Assembly (NCBI GenBank): GCA_025354525.1 | Contig: JANXMS010000418.1 | Span: 1-43,938, forward strand | DNA from: Acidobacteriota bacterium | GTDB taxonomy: Bacteria; Acidobacteriota; Terriglobia; Bryobacterales; Bryobacteraceae | Length of the DNA stretch: 43,938 nucleotides | Direction of reading: 5' to 3' | In this document: positions 30,444 through 39,889 of the stretch, in pieces | How the letters are laid out: each line of letters begins with the position of its first letter | Position numbering within the stretch: the stretch's first letter is position 1 | Translations under genes and position numbers: made by a program | The notes under the pieces: generated by a model | The model's database searches: none | What the model saw: the letters and a program-made list of their open reading frames with translations, nothing else | What the model was told of the DNA's origin: nothing

Positions 30444-30915
30444 AGCGCTGCTTGAGAACGAGACGATTGCCGGACTTGTCGCTGCTCACCCCACTGCTGT
30501 TCTTGGGGGCGTGACGCAGTTTGATGAGATCACCCTGACGATCGAGCCGGGCGAGATCGTCGCCACGCTAGCGTATTTGAAGTACCACCAGAAATTTGAC
30601 CGGTTGTCGACGGTGACCGCGGTGGACCGCTATCCCCTGGATCCGAGATTCGAGATCGTCTACCACTTGCAGTCGGTCGGGCGGAATGTTCGGCTCCGCC
30701 TACGGGCTTCCGTGGCGACGGAAATCGCTTCGGCCACCATCGTTTATTCGGGGGCGAATTGGTACGAACGCGAGGTTTTTGACCTGTTTGGCGTCGTTTT
30801 TACAGGGCATCCGAACCTTGAGCGGATCATGATGCCCGACGACTGGAAAGGCCATCCCCTGCGTCGCGATTTTCCCACCCACGGCTTCAAGTACAGCTAC
30901 GGCGAGCAGCAATAG
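30433..30915 (+). CDS. nuoC: NADH-quinone oxidoreductase subunit C
   Basis: A 160-aa 30-kDa-type subunit of the peripheral arm. The signature YEREVFDLFGV followed by FTGHPNLERIMMPDDW and GHPLRRDFP is intact. It is separate from NuoD, unlike the NuoCD fusion of enterobacteria. ATG 30433 lies inside the nuoA end with GGAAGAGG upstream, so translation is coupled. NuoC normally contacts NuoB and NuoD; its direct attachment to nuoA shows that nuoB was lost or never present at this site. Confidence 0.93.
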   Translation: MLSEALLENETIAGLVAAHPTAVLGGVTQFDEITLTIEPGEIVATLAYLKYHQKFDRLSTVTAVDRYPLDPRFEIVYHLQSVGRNVRLRLRASVATEIASATIVYSGANWYEREVFDLFGVVFTGHPNLERIMMPDDWKGHPLRRDFPTHGFKYSYGEQQ

Positions 30916-30930
30916 AGACCCCCAAGGAAT

Positions 30931-32139
30931 ATGAGCGAAACGATCGTAGAGCATCAAGAGTCCGAAGCCGGAACCACCCGGCGCATGACTCTGAATATGG
31001 GGCCGCAACATCCGTCGACACACGGCGTCTTGCGTGTCGTGCTCGAACTGGACGGCGAGTTCATCCAGAAAGCCCGTCCCGAAATTGGCTACCTCCATAC
31101 GGGGATTGAAAAGCAGTGCGAGGCTCTGAATTGGCAGCAGATCATTACGCTGACCGATCGCGTTGACTATCTGGCGAATCTGTCGAACAACCTCTGCTAC
31201 TCTCTCGCGGTGGAAAAACTGCTTGGTCTGGAGATTCCGCCGAAGGCACAGTGGATGCGCGTTCTGCTCGCTGAACTCACACGCATCGGCAGCCACTTGG
31301 TGTGGCTCGGCACCCATGCCCTCGACATGGGCGCGATGACCATGTTCTTCCTCACTTTCCGGGAGCGGGAAGAGCTGATGAAGTTGTTTGAGATGATCAG
31401 CGGCCAGCGTTTGATGACGAGCTACATTCGCATCGGCGGCCTTGCGCTCGACCCGCCTCGCGGCTGGGAGAAGCTGGTCCGCGCATTTCTCGCTGATTTT
31501 CCTAGCAAAATCGATGAATACGAGACGTTGCTGAACAACAACCCGATTTGGCTGCGCCGCACGAAAGGCATCGGCGTAATTTCGGTGGAGTCGATGCTGG
31601 ATGTCGGCATCACCGGGCCCGTGATTCGAGCCGCCGGAATTCCGCTGGACGCCCGCAAAATGACGCCGTATTCGAGCTACGAGAAGTTTGACTTCGCCGT
31701 GCCGACCTCCACCGATAACGATGTTTATGCTCGATACGCGGTTCGTGTGGCCGAAATGCGCGAGAGCTTGAAGATTGTGCAGCAGGCCATGGACGGCATG
31801 CCGGAAGGGCCGACCCGCGCCGACGCGCACCGCCTCGTTCTGCCGGAACGAGAAAAAATGAAGACGCAGATGGAGGCGTTGATCTACCATTTCAAGATCG
31901 TCACCGAAGGCATTGCCGTGCCGGAAGGGGAAGTCTTCCAAGTGGTGGAATCGCCGCGCGGCGAACTCGGCTACTACGTCGTCAGCGACGGAACCGCCAA
32001 GCCGCTCCGCGTGCACATGCGGACGCCAAGTTTTGGGAACCTGCAAGGCTTGCCCCGGTTGATCGAAAACCGTCAGATTGCTGACGCGATCGCCGTGATG
32101 GGCAGCCTCGACTTCGTACTGGGAGATTGTGATCGATGA
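30931..32139 (+). CDS. nuoD: NADH-quinone oxidoreductase subunit D
   Basis: A 402-aa 49-kDa subunit that forms the quinone pocket with NuoB. The N-terminal GPQHPSTHG (24-32) and the C-terminal RGELGYYVVSDG and LGDCDR end are typical and complete. ATG 30931 has AAGGA upstream. Its TGA overlaps the nuoE ATG (ATGA). The partner NuoB, which carries cluster N2, must come from elsewhere in the genome. Confidence 0.94.
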   Translation: MSETIVEHQESEAGTTRRMTLNMGPQHPSTHGVLRVVLELDGEFIQKARPEIGYLHTGIEKQCEALNWQQIITLTDRVDYLANLSNNLCYSLAVEKLLGLEIPPKAQWMRVLLAELTRIGSHLVWLGTHALDMGAMTMFFLTFREREELMKLFEMISGQRLMTSYIRIGGLALDPPRGWEKLVRAFLADFPSKIDEYETLLNNNPIWLRRTKGIGVISVESMLDVGITGPVIRAAGIPLDARKMTPYSSYEKFDFAVPTSTDNDVYARYAVRVAEMRESLKIVQQAMDGMPEGPTRADAHRLVLPEREKMKTQMEALIYHFKIVTEGIAVPEGEVFQVVESPRGELGYYVVSDGTAKPLRVHMRTPSFGNLQGLPRLIENRQIADAIAVMGSLDFVLGDCDR

Positions 32140-32609
32140 CCTTTTCGCCCGAGCTGGAAGCTAAATTCGCCGACTTGGTGACCCACTATCCGGAAGGCCG
32201 TCAACGGGCGGCGCTGATTCCGATGCTGATGTTCGGCCAGGACGAAATCGGCTCGGTAACGCAAGAAATGATGGACGAGTTCGGCAAGCGTCTGGGGCTG
32301 AGCACGATGCAAGTGGACGAAGTAGTGGGCTACTACTCCATGTTGCACAAGAAGCCGATGGGCAAGTTTCACGTGCAGGTTTGCACGAACGTGGCCTGCA
32401 TGCTGCGCGGCGGGGCTGAGCTCTACGACCACGCTTGTCACAAGTTGGGTCTCGGCCACAAGCAGGTTTCGGCGGATGGCCGGATCTCGCTTGAAGAGGT
32501 TGAATGCATGGGAGCTTGTTCCTGGGCCCCGGCAATTCAGGTGAACTACGACTTCCATCACGAAGTCTCCACCGATCAGTTGGACACGATCCTGGAGGGG
32601 CTGCAGTAG
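32136..32609 (+). CDS. nuoE: NADH-quinone oxidoreductase subunit E
   Basis: A 157-aa thioredoxin-fold 24-kDa subunit of the NADH-dehydrogenase module. The [2Fe-2S] ligands C83, C88 (CTNVAC) and C124, C128 (CMGAC) are all present. A helical bundle occupies residues 1-75. It overlaps nuoD by 4 bp, and its stop shares one base with the GTG start of nuoF. Confidence 0.94.
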   Translation: MTFSPELEAKFADLVTHYPEGRQRAALIPMLMFGQDEIGSVTQEMMDEFGKRLGLSTMQVDEVVGYYSMLHKKPMGKFHVQVCTNVACMLRGGAELYDHACHKLGLGHKQVSADGRISLEEVECMGACSWAPAIQVNYDFHHEVSTDQLDTILEGLQ

Positions 32610-33916
32610 TGAAGCTGTTTAACGAACCGAGTCCTTTAGAAACGCGCATTATCTCATTCCGCTTTGGGTTGGAGAACTCGGCGTCGCTCGATACTTATCT
32701 CGCCCATGACGGCTACAAGGCGCTGCGCAAAGCGCTGGAGATGACCCCCGACGACGTGATCAACGAAGTGAAGGCGTCGAACCTGCGCGGGCGTGGCGGA
32801 GCGGGCTTCCCCACAGGATTGAAGTGGAGTTTCGTCCCGCGCGCCTCGGAGAAACCAAAGTACATCGTCGTCAACGCCGATGAGTCCGAACCCGGCACTT
32901 GCAAAGATCGGCTGCTGATTCAGAACGACCCGCATCAGTTGATCGAGGGCGTTTTGCTTGGGGCGATCGCGGTGGGCGCGAAGAAGGGCTGGATCTACAT
33001 CCGGGGCGAGTACAACTACCTGATCGCCATCATGGATAAGGCGATCGAGGAAGCCTACAAGAACGGCTTCCTCGGCAAGAACATTTGCGGTACCGAGTTC
33101 GAATTCGATCTCTACACCCACACCGGCGCGGGTGCCTATGAGTGCGGGGAGGAATCGGCGCTGCTCGAATCGCTCGAAGGCAAGCGCGGCGTGCCGCGGA
33201 TTCGGCCGCCGTTTCCGGCGATCTCCGGCGCGTTTCAGGCGCCGACCTTGCTCAATAACGTCGAAACTTTCGCTTCCGTCCCCGCTATTCTGCGGATGGG
33301 CGGCGCGGCCTACGCCGATCTCGGCGTGCCCAAGAGCGGCGGCACCCGGATGGTCTGCATGTCGGGCCACGTCAACAAACCCGGCGTCTATGAAGTGCCC
33401 CTCGGCTTCCCGATGATGAAGTTTGTCAACGAGATCGGGGGCGGTATCTGGAAGGGTCGGCAGTTGAAAGCGATCATCCCGGGTGGCTCGTCGAGCCCGT
33501 TGTTAACGGCCGAAGAGTGCGACATTCCGATGGATTACGACTCGATCGCTAAGGCTGGTTCCATGCTCGGTTCGGGCGGCCTGATGGTGATGGATGAGAC
33601 GACCGATATGGTGAAACTCGCGCTGCGGATCATGCGTTTTTATCAGCATGAAAGCTGCGGCTGGTGCATCCCCTGTCGGGAGGGCACAACGTGGCTGAAG
33701 AAGATGCTGCAACGGGTGACGGATGGCCACGGGCAGACGCGCGACATCGATCTGATCGGGGACTTGGCGCAGAACATGTTGGGCCGGACGTTCTGTCCGC
33801 TCGGGGACGCCGCCGCGATGCCGACCATTGCGATCGTCAAGAAGTACCGGAACGAGTTTGAAGCCTACGTAGCGAAGAATCCTTTCGCTGCTTCTGAGCT
33901 CGTCTCGATTTCCTAG
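32609..33916 (+). CDS. nuoF: NADH-quinone oxidoreductase subunit F
   Basis: A 435-aa 51-kDa subunit holding FMN, the NADH site and cluster N3. The start is GTG 32609, with GGAGGGG about 8 nt upstream; an in-frame ATG at 32504 would lie deep inside nuoE. GRGGAGFPTG (61-70) is the nucleotide-binding loop. ESCGWCIPCREG plus a later Cys in RTFCPLGD bind the [4Fe-4S] cluster. It is followed by nuoG after 7 bp. Confidence 0.94.
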   Translation: MKLFNEPSPLETRIISFRFGLENSASLDTYLAHDGYKALRKALEMTPDDVINEVKASNLRGRGGAGFPTGLKWSFVPRASEKPKYIVVNADESEPGTCKDRLLIQNDPHQLIEGVLLGAIAVGAKKGWIYIRGEYNYLIAIMDKAIEEAYKNGFLGKNICGTEFEFDLYTHTGAGAYECGEESALLESLEGKRGVPRIRPPFPAISGAFQAPTLLNNVETFASVPAILRMGGAAYADLGVPKSGGTRMVCMSGHVNKPGVYEVPLGFPMMKFVNEIGGGIWKGRQLKAIIPGGSSSPLLTAEECDIPMDYDSIAKAGSMLGSGGLMVMDETTDMVKLALRIMRFYQHESCGWCIPCREGTTWLKKMLQRVTDGHGQTRDIDLIGDLAQNMLGRTFCPLGDAAAMPTIAIVKKYRNEFEAYVAKNPFAASELVSIS

Positions 33917-33923
33917 GAGAACC

Positions 33924-35999
33924 ATGGCACTCGTCAACGTCACCATAAACGGGGTCTCGGTCCAAGCCGAAAACGGCGCGCTCCTGATTGAAGTCGCCAA
34001 GCAAAACGGCATCGAAATCCCTGCATTTTGCTACTACGAAGGCATGTCGCTGCAGGCGGCCTGCCGTATGTGTTTGGTTGAGGTCGAAAAGGCTCCCAAG
34101 CTGATGGCCGGCTGTACTCTGCCCGTCGCGGAAGGCATGGTCGTCCGAACCGAGTCCGAACCGGTCGTGAAGGCCCGCAAGACGACGCTAGAGTTTCTGC
34201 TGTCGAACCACCCGCTCGATTGTCCGGTTTGCGATAAGGGCGGCGAGTGTGAATTGCAGGACATGACGTTTAAGTACGGGGTTGGCGAGAGCCGATTTAC
34301 CGAAGCCAAACAGCATGTGCCAGAGAAGCAGTGGAGCCCGGTTGTCTTCTATGATGCTCCTCGATGCATACTCTGTTACCGCTGCGTGCGTGTTTGCAGT
34401 GAAGGCATGGGCGTGGGCGCGCTGGGCGTAGCCAACCGCGGCGTCTACTCGGAGATCATCCCTTCGCACGGCGACCATTTGGAATGCGACGAATGCGGAA
34501 GCTGCATCGACATCTGCCCGGTGGGTTCGTTGACTTCCGGGATCTATCGCTACAAGACGCGGCCCTGGGAGATGGAGCACGTCGGCACCGTTTGCACCCA
34601 TTGTTCGAATGGCTGCAAGACGACGCTGGGGGTCCGGAATAACGAAATTGTTCGCGGCAACAATCGGGATCGCAGTGGCATCAACGGCGAGTTCCTGTGC
34701 GTGAAGGGCCGCTATGCGTTCGACTTCAACCACCATCCCGAACGGCTGCAAACGCCGCTGATTCGCAATGGGGACGGCGTGCTGGAAGAAGCCAGTTGGA
34801 GCCGGGCGTTGAAGCTGGTGGCCGAGAAGTTCAAGGCTCTCGCCGGGCCGAAGTTCGGCGTCATTGGCTCGACGCGCACGACGAACGAAGAGAACTTCCT
34901 GTTGCAGAAGTTCGCTCGTACGGCTCTGGGCACGGCGAATATCGACCATCATCGTTCGGGTGACGTCGTCACGTTAGTCGACTCCCTGAGCGGCAAGTCC
35001 GGCCAATTGGCGACCGTTGCAGACGTCTATACGGCCAAAGCGGTTCTCGTAATTGCGACGGACCTTTCGCAGCAGCATCCGCTGCTGGCGAACAACGTCC
35101 GTGCCAACTTCCGGCATCACAAAGCGGCGGTCTATGCCGTGACTCCTGGTCCGGTTCGCGAAGACAAAATTGCGCGGAAGTTCCTGCGGTCGGCCGAGGC
35201 CGATTCGATTGCCGCGGTCGAGCAATTGCGCGAGGCACTCTCGAAAGCCGGGGATCTCGTCATCCTGTTCGGCGACTCGATTCAGGGTGACAAAGTTCGC
35301 CAGCTCGTCGCGTTCGGCGAGTCGCTCGGCATCCCCGTTAAATACGTTTGCCTGGTTGATTACGCCAACTCTCGCGGCGCGATGGACATGGGCATGCTGC
35401 CCGACCTCGGCCCTGGCTACCACGCCACCGCGCCGGGCTTGAGTCTGCATCAGATGCTCGCAGCGACGGACCTTTCCGCGCTCTGGGTGGTCGGGGCGAA
35501 CCCGCTGAAGGGTGGCAAAAAGCTGGCCAGTGTGGGTGCCTTCGTCGTCGTGCAGGACCTGTTCCTAACGGAGACGGCGCAGCGTGCTGACGTCGTTTTG
35601 CCGGCCGGTTCGGCGTACGAAAAGAATGGCACCGTGACCAACGTTTGTGGTCAGGTGCAACGGATCAAGAAGGGCATCGAGACGGTGGGGTCGAAGGCTG
35701 ACCTTGCTATTTTTGGTCTGCTCGCGCGGGGCATGGGCATCAGCCTGGGTGCCGTCGACGCCGACACGATTTTTGCCGAAATCGCGGCCACGGTCCCCGG
35801 CTACAGCCAGTTGCCCATGCCGATTATTCTGACCGGCGGCGCGGCGCAAACGCATCCGGTGAACGGTCGCGTGCCGGCGAGTACTGTCCCGGGTAACATT
35901 TCCAGCGCCCGTGACACCCTATTCACCACTGGTTCGCTCACGCGATATTCAAAGATCCTCAACGAAGTGCTCGAAAAACCCGGAGCCCTCTACCGCTAA
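33924..35999 (+). CDS. nuoG: NADH-quinone oxidoreductase subunit G
   Basis: A 691-aa iron-sulfur subunit. The [2Fe-2S] ligands are C36, C47, C50 and C64. The His-ligated N5 cluster uses H96, C100, C103 and C109. The N4-type motifs CILCYRC and CDECGSC follow. A further CxxCxxxC-x27-C set (CTHCSNGC ... FLC) shows that the off-pathway cluster N7 is retained, as in Escherichia and Thermus. The C-terminal half is the molybdopterin-oxidoreductase-like domain. AGGAGA precedes ATG 33924. The stop shares a base with the nuoH start. Confidence 0.94.
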   Translation: MALVNVTINGVSVQAENGALLIEVAKQNGIEIPAFCYYEGMSLQAACRMCLVEVEKAPKLMAGCTLPVAEGMVVRTESEPVVKARKTTLEFLLSNHPLDCPVCDKGGECELQDMTFKYGVGESRFTEAKQHVPEKQWSPVVFYDAPRCILCYRCVRVCSEGMGVGALGVANRGVYSEIIPSHGDHLECDECGSCIDICPVGSLTSGIYRYKTRPWEMEHVGTVCTHCSNGCKTTLGVRNNEIVRGNNRDRSGINGEFLCVKGRYAFDFNHHPERLQTPLIRNGDGVLEEASWSRALKLVAEKFKALAGPKFGVIGSTRTTNEENFLLQKFARTALGTANIDHHRSGDVVTLVDSLSGKSGQLATVADVYTAKAVLVIATDLSQQHPLLANNVRANFRHHKAAVYAVTPGPVREDKIARKFLRSAEADSIAAVEQLREALSKAGDLVILFGDSIQGDKVRQLVAFGESLGIPVKYVCLVDYANSRGAMDMGMLPDLGPGYHATAPGLSLHQMLAATDLSALWVVGANPLKGGKKLASVGAFVVVQDLFLTETAQRADVVLPAGSAYEKNGTVTNVCGQVQRIKKGIETVGSKADLAIFGLLARGMGISLGAVDADTIFAEIAATVPGYSQLPMPIILTGGAAQTHPVNGRVPASTVPGNISSARDTLFTTGSLTRYSKILNEVLEKPGALYR

Positions 36000-37189
36000 T
36001 GGACTTCATCCTCCTCTCGATTCTGAAGACGGCCATTGCCGCCCCCGTGCTACTCGGGACGCTCGCCTATTTGGTGTGGATCGAACGTAAAGTCCTCGCC
36101 CACGTGCAACTCCGCATCGGTCCTTCCCGCGTAGGGCCGCATGGACTGCTGCAGCCCATCGCCGACGCGATCAAGCTGCTGACGAAGGAAGACTTCATTC
36201 CCAGCTACGTCAACAAGTTCTACTATTGGCTGGCCCCGTGGTTAGCGCTAATGTTCGCCGTCACGGCGATTTCGGTGATCCCGATTGGCCCGGTCGTCGA
36301 GGTCTTCGGCATCAAAACGAACATGGGTCAGGCGGATATCTCGATCGGCCTGTTGTTGATTCTGGGCCTGACCGGCATGGGCGTTTACGGCATCGCGCTC
36401 GCAGGGTGGAGCTCGAACAACAAGTACTCACTGCTCGGCGGCCTGCGGAGTTCGGCGCAGATGATCGCCTACGAATTGCCGATGGCGATGGCGATCGTGT
36501 CGCCGCTGCTGATCGTCAACACGCTGAATCTGCGGGAGATTGTAAACGCGCAAGCCGGGTACACGTTTGGCATTCTGCCGAACTGGAACGTCCTCGGAGG
36601 CGGCCTGCAGATCTTCAGCTTCATCATCTATCTCATCTGCGCTTTCGCCGAAACGAACCGCATTCCGTTCGACCTTCCGGAAGCCGAAAACGAGCTGGTC
36701 AGCGGTTATAACACCGAGTACAGCTCGATGAAGTTTGCGGCCTTTTTCATGGCCGAATACTGCAATATCATCACGGCATGTTCGGTGGCGACGACGCTGT
36801 TTCTCGGCGGTTGGCACCCCATTATTCCGAACGAACTGGGCGGCCAGTTCATTCCGACGCTCGTTTGTGTCTTCTTCGCCGGGGTGCTTTTCTATCACGC
36901 GCTGAACCCGTCCCGGCCTTCGGACCGCTTGTCGATGGGCGCTATCGGCGCGGTCATTCTCGGCCTCGGCCTGATGTTTCAGGTTCCCGGGGTTAAGGAT
37001 TTGGCGCAGCCGCTCTTCTGGTTCGCTTCGAAAGCGGGCTTTCTGATCTTCTTCTTCATCTGGGTCCGGGGCACGGTGCCGCGGTTCCGCTACGACCAAC
37101 TGATGCGTTTCGCTTGGCTGTTCCTGTTCCCGGCGGCGCTCTTGAATCTACTGGTAACCGCGTTCATCGTCGCGCTCAAATCGAACTAA
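35999..37189 (+). CDS. nuoH: NADH-quinone oxidoreductase subunit H
   Basis: A 396-aa membrane subunit with about eight to nine helices, linking the quinone site to the proton channels. The conserved loops are RIGPSRVGPHGLLQPIADAI near the N-terminus and EAENELVSGYNTEYSS in the middle. ATG 35999 overlaps the nuoG TAA by one base. In most operons nuoI follows; here the next gene, 1 bp downstream, is nuoJ. Confidence 0.94.
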   Translation: MDFILLSILKTAIAAPVLLGTLAYLVWIERKVLAHVQLRIGPSRVGPHGLLQPIADAIKLLTKEDFIPSYVNKFYYWLAPWLALMFAVTAISVIPIGPVVEVFGIKTNMGQADISIGLLLILGLTGMGVYGIALAGWSSNNKYSLLGGLRSSAQMIAYELPMAMAIVSPLLIVNTLNLREIVNAQAGYTFGILPNWNVLGGGLQIFSFIIYLICAFAETNRIPFDLPEAENELVSGYNTEYSSMKFAAFFMAEYCNIITACSVATTLFLGGWHPIIPNELGGQFIPTLVCVFFAGVLFYHALNPSRPSDRLSMGAIGAVILGLGLMFQVPGVKDLAQPLFWFASKAGFLIFFFIWVRGTVPRFRYDQLMRFAWLFLFPAALLNLLVTAFIVALKSN

Positions 37190-37190
37190 C

Positions 37191-37691
37191 ATGGACGTCA
37201 TTCTCTTCACTTTCTTTGGCCTCGTCGCGATTGTCGGCGCGGTCAGCTTGGTTATTCAGAAACACCCGATTTCCAGCGCGCTTTCGCTCGTTTCGGTCAT
37301 GGTCGCCCTCTCGGTTTTGTTCCTGCTGCTGGGTGCTGAGTTCATCGCCGCCGCGCAGTTGGTCGTCTACTCGGGTGCCATTATGGTGCTGTTTGTCTTC
37401 GTCATCATGCTGCTGAACGCGGGGGCCGAACGGGAGAGCCGCAAGGCTGGTTTGGCTCAGTTCCTCGGTCTACCGCTGACGGCGGTGCTGCTGGTTTTCG
37501 CTAGCTACGTCATCACGCAGTCGATGTCGAACGCCAAAGCGGTCAAGTTCGGTGCCTTCACCGGCGGCGGTCCGCGCGAGGTTGGCTGGGCGCTGTTCAC
37601 GCAATACCTGCTGCCTTTCGAAGTCACGTCCATCCTGATTCTCGTCGCCATCGCCGGTGCTGTGGTCCTGGCCCGCAAGGAGATCGACTAA
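37191..37691 (+). CDS. nuoJ: NADH-quinone oxidoreductase subunit J
   Basis: A 166-aa membrane subunit with five predicted helices. The segment [20 protein letters not shown] in TM3 is the family hallmark and includes the flexible (pi-bulge) helix region. The start follows the nuoH stop by 1 bp, and the stop shares one base with the nuoK ATG (TAATG). Confidence 0.92.
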   Translation: MDVILFTFFGLVAIVGAVSLVIQKHPISSALSLVSVMVALSVLFLLLGAEFIAAAQLVVYSGAIMVLFVFVIMLLNAGAERESRKAGLAQFLGLPLTAVLLVFASYVITQSMSNAKAVKFGAFTGGGPREVGWALFTQYLLPFEVTSILILVAIAGAVVLARKEID

Positions 37692-38029
37692 TGTCCCAAC
37701 TGCTTCCGCCCGGCTTCTTTACGGCCACGGTTCCACTGAACGCTTATTTGATCCTGTCTGCGATTTTGTTTGCCATTGGCGCTTGCGGCTTCCTGTTTCG
37801 CAAGAACATCATCACCATCTACATGTGCATCGAGCTGATGCTCAATGCGGTCAATCTCAGCTTCGTCACCTTCTCCTACCAGTTTGGGAAGGTCGACGGA
37901 CAAATTTACAGCTTCTTCGTCATGGTGGTCGCCGCCGCCGAAGCGGCGGTGGGCCTGGCGATTATCTTGACCATCTTCCGCAACCGCGGCACGCTTCAAA
38001 TCGACGAGATCGACTCGCTCAAAAACTAA
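37691..38029 (+). CDS. nuoK: NADH-quinone oxidoreductase subunit K
   Basis: A 112-aa, three-helix membrane subunit related to MrpC. TM2 carries the conserved Glu in [16 protein letters not shown], part of the E-channel, with a second acidic residue in [10 protein letters not shown] of TM3. It is slightly longer than the usual 100 aa owing to an N-terminal extension. nuoL starts 6 bp later. Confidence 0.92.
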   Translation: MSQLLPPGFFTATVPLNAYLILSAILFAIGACGFLFRKNIITIYMCIELMLNAVNLSFVTFSYQFGKVDGQIYSFFVMVVAAAEAAVGLAIILTIFRNRGTLQIDEIDSLKN

Positions 38030-38035
38030 TCCCCA

Positions 38036-39889
38036 ATGCAACTTTGGCTTATCCCCATTTTCCCCCTGCTCGGCGCCGTGTTGAACGGCCTGACCGGTCG
38101 TCGTTCGAGTCAAGGCATCCAGTCCGCCATCGCCGTCGGCAGCGTGCTGCTCTCGTTCCTTTGGGTCCTCAAAGTTCTGAGCGGTGCGATGCCGCTGGAA
38201 ACTGAGATCCGCGAAAGCTATTTCACCTGGATTTCCTCCGGTTCGTTCCAGCTTAGCGTTGACCTTGTCCTTGATCGCCTCTCTGCCGTTATGCTGCTGG
38301 TCGTTACCGGCATCGGGACCCTCATCCATATCTACGCCACCAGCTACATGTCGCACGAAGGGGGTTTTTATCGGTTCTTTACCTATCTAAACCTGTTCAT
38401 GTTCTTCATGCTGGTGCTCGTCATGTCCGGCAACTTCCTGCTGCTGTTCGTGGGCTGGGAAGGGGTCGGCCTCTGCTCGTACCTGCTCATCGGCTTTTAC
38501 TTTCTGAAGCAGTCGGCGACCGACGCGGGCAAGAAAGCGTTCATCGTGAACCGCATCGGCGACTGCGGCGTCATGCTGGCCATGTTACTGCTGATCAACA
38601 CGTTCGGTTCGCTCGACTTCCAGACCGTGGCGGCCAAGGTGAAGGGCATGCCGGTTGAGCTTTCGATCGGAATTTTGACCACCATCTGCCTCCTGCTGCT
38701 GCTCGGCGCGGCCGGCAAATCGGCTCAGATTCCCCTCTACACTTGGCTGCCTGACGCCATGGAAGGCCCGACTCCCGTTTCAGCTTTGATTCATGCGGCG
38801 ACGATGGTCACCGCTGGCGTCTACCTTTGCTGCCGCGTCTCCGCACTGTTCGAACATGCGCCGATTGCGAAGGACACAATCGCTTATATCGGTCTGGCGA
38901 CCGCCTTCTTTGCGGCCACTATTGGCTTGGTGCAGAACGACATCAAAAAGGTCTACGCCTACTCGACCATCTCGCAGTTAGGCTTCATGTTCCTCGCGGT
39001 AGGGTCCGGCGCTTATGCCGCTGCCGTGTTCCATTTGGTTACCCACGCGTTCTTCAAGGCGCTGCTGTTCCTCGGTTCCGGTTCCGTGATCCACGCTCTT
39101 GACGGCGAGCAGGATATGCGCCAAATGGGCGGCTTGCGGGGCAAGTTGCCGATCACGTTTTCCACCCTGCTGATGGGTGCGCTGGCCATTGCTGGGTTCC
39201 CGTTCTTCTCGGGATGGTATTCGAAAGAAGCCATTCTGGCGTCGGTTTACGCCAACTCGCCGTGGATGTTCTGGGTGGCTGTGCTCACGGCCACGATGAC
39301 CGCCTTCTACGTCTTCCGAACCATATTTTTGACCTTTTTTGGTGACTATAAGGGCCAGGCTCATCCGCACGAATCCCCGGTCATTATGTGGGTTCCGCTG
39401 GCGGTGCTCGCGGTGCTTTCGGTGGTCGGTGGCTTCGTCTTCAATGTCCCGCACTTCCTGGAAAGCGTTCTTCCCGCGCATGCTCACGACCACGATTTTT
39501 CGCTCGAAGTCATTGGCTCCATCGCGGGCTTGGTCGGCATCGGTTTCAGCTACTTTTTCTATATCGTTAGCCCTGGATTGGGGGATGCTTTTGCCAGCTC
39601 CTTCTCCGGCCTCTACAATCTGGTCTATAACAAATATTTTGTCGATGAAGCCTACGACGCGGCCATTGTCCGCCCGATTGCCCGCACCTCGCGCAACTTC
39701 CTCTGGCAGGTATTCGACCAAGGGGTGATCGACGACGGGATGGTCCACGGGGCTGCTTCCGGCGCGATGGGCCTTGGTGCTCTCCTCCGTCTGCTGCAGG
39801 GCGGCATTGTCCGTAACTACGCGGCTTGGATTTTACTGGGAGCCGTCTCCATTTTCTCGGCTTTAGCGCTGTTGGGAGGTGTCCGATGA
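38036..39889 (+). CDS. nuoL: NADH-quinone oxidoreductase subunit L
   Basis: A 617-aa antiporter-like proton-pumping subunit with about 16 helices and the C-terminal lateral helix. Family motifs seen include GWEGVGLCSYLLIGFY, LPDAMEGPTPVSALIHAATM and KKVYAYSTISQLGFMFLA. It ends 4 bp into nuoM, whose ribosome-binding site (GGGAGG) lies inside this gene. Confidence 0.94.
   Translation: MQLWLIPIFPLLGAVLNGLTGRRSSQGIQSAIAVGSVLLSFLWVLKVLSGAMPLETEIRESYFTWISSGSFQLSVDLVLDRLSAVMLLVVTGIGTLIHIYATSYMSHEGGFYRFFTYLNLFMFFMLVLVMSGNFLLLFVGWEGVGLCSYLLIGFYFLKQSATDAGKKAFIVNRIGDCGVMLAMLLLINTFGSLDFQTVAAKVKGMPVELSIGILTTICLLLLLGAAGKSAQIPLYTWLPDAMEGPTPVSALIHAATMVTAGVYLCCRVSALFEHAPIAKDTIAYIGLATAFFAATIGLVQNDIKKVYAYSTISQLGFMFLAVGSGAYAAAVFHLVTHAFFKALLFLGSGSVIHALDGEQDMRQMGGLRGKLPITFSTLLMGALAIAGFPFFSGWYSKEAILASVYANSPWMFWVAVLTATMTAFYVFRTIFLTFFGDYKGQAHPHESPVIMWVPLAVLAVLSVVGGFVFNVPHFLESVLPAHAHDHDFSLEVIGSIAGLVGIGFSYFFYIVSPGLGDAFASSFSGLYNLVYNKYFVDEAYDAAIVRPIARTSRNFLWQVFDQGVIDDGMVHGAASGAMGLGALLRLLQGGIVRNYAAWILLGAVSIFSALALLGGVR

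Noticed and set aside
30700-32046. 448-codon open frame on the minus strand across nuoC/nuoD
   Set aside because: It lies opposite two well-matched nuo genes and has His/Arg/Gln-rich composition typical of an antisense shadow; no domain or start signal.
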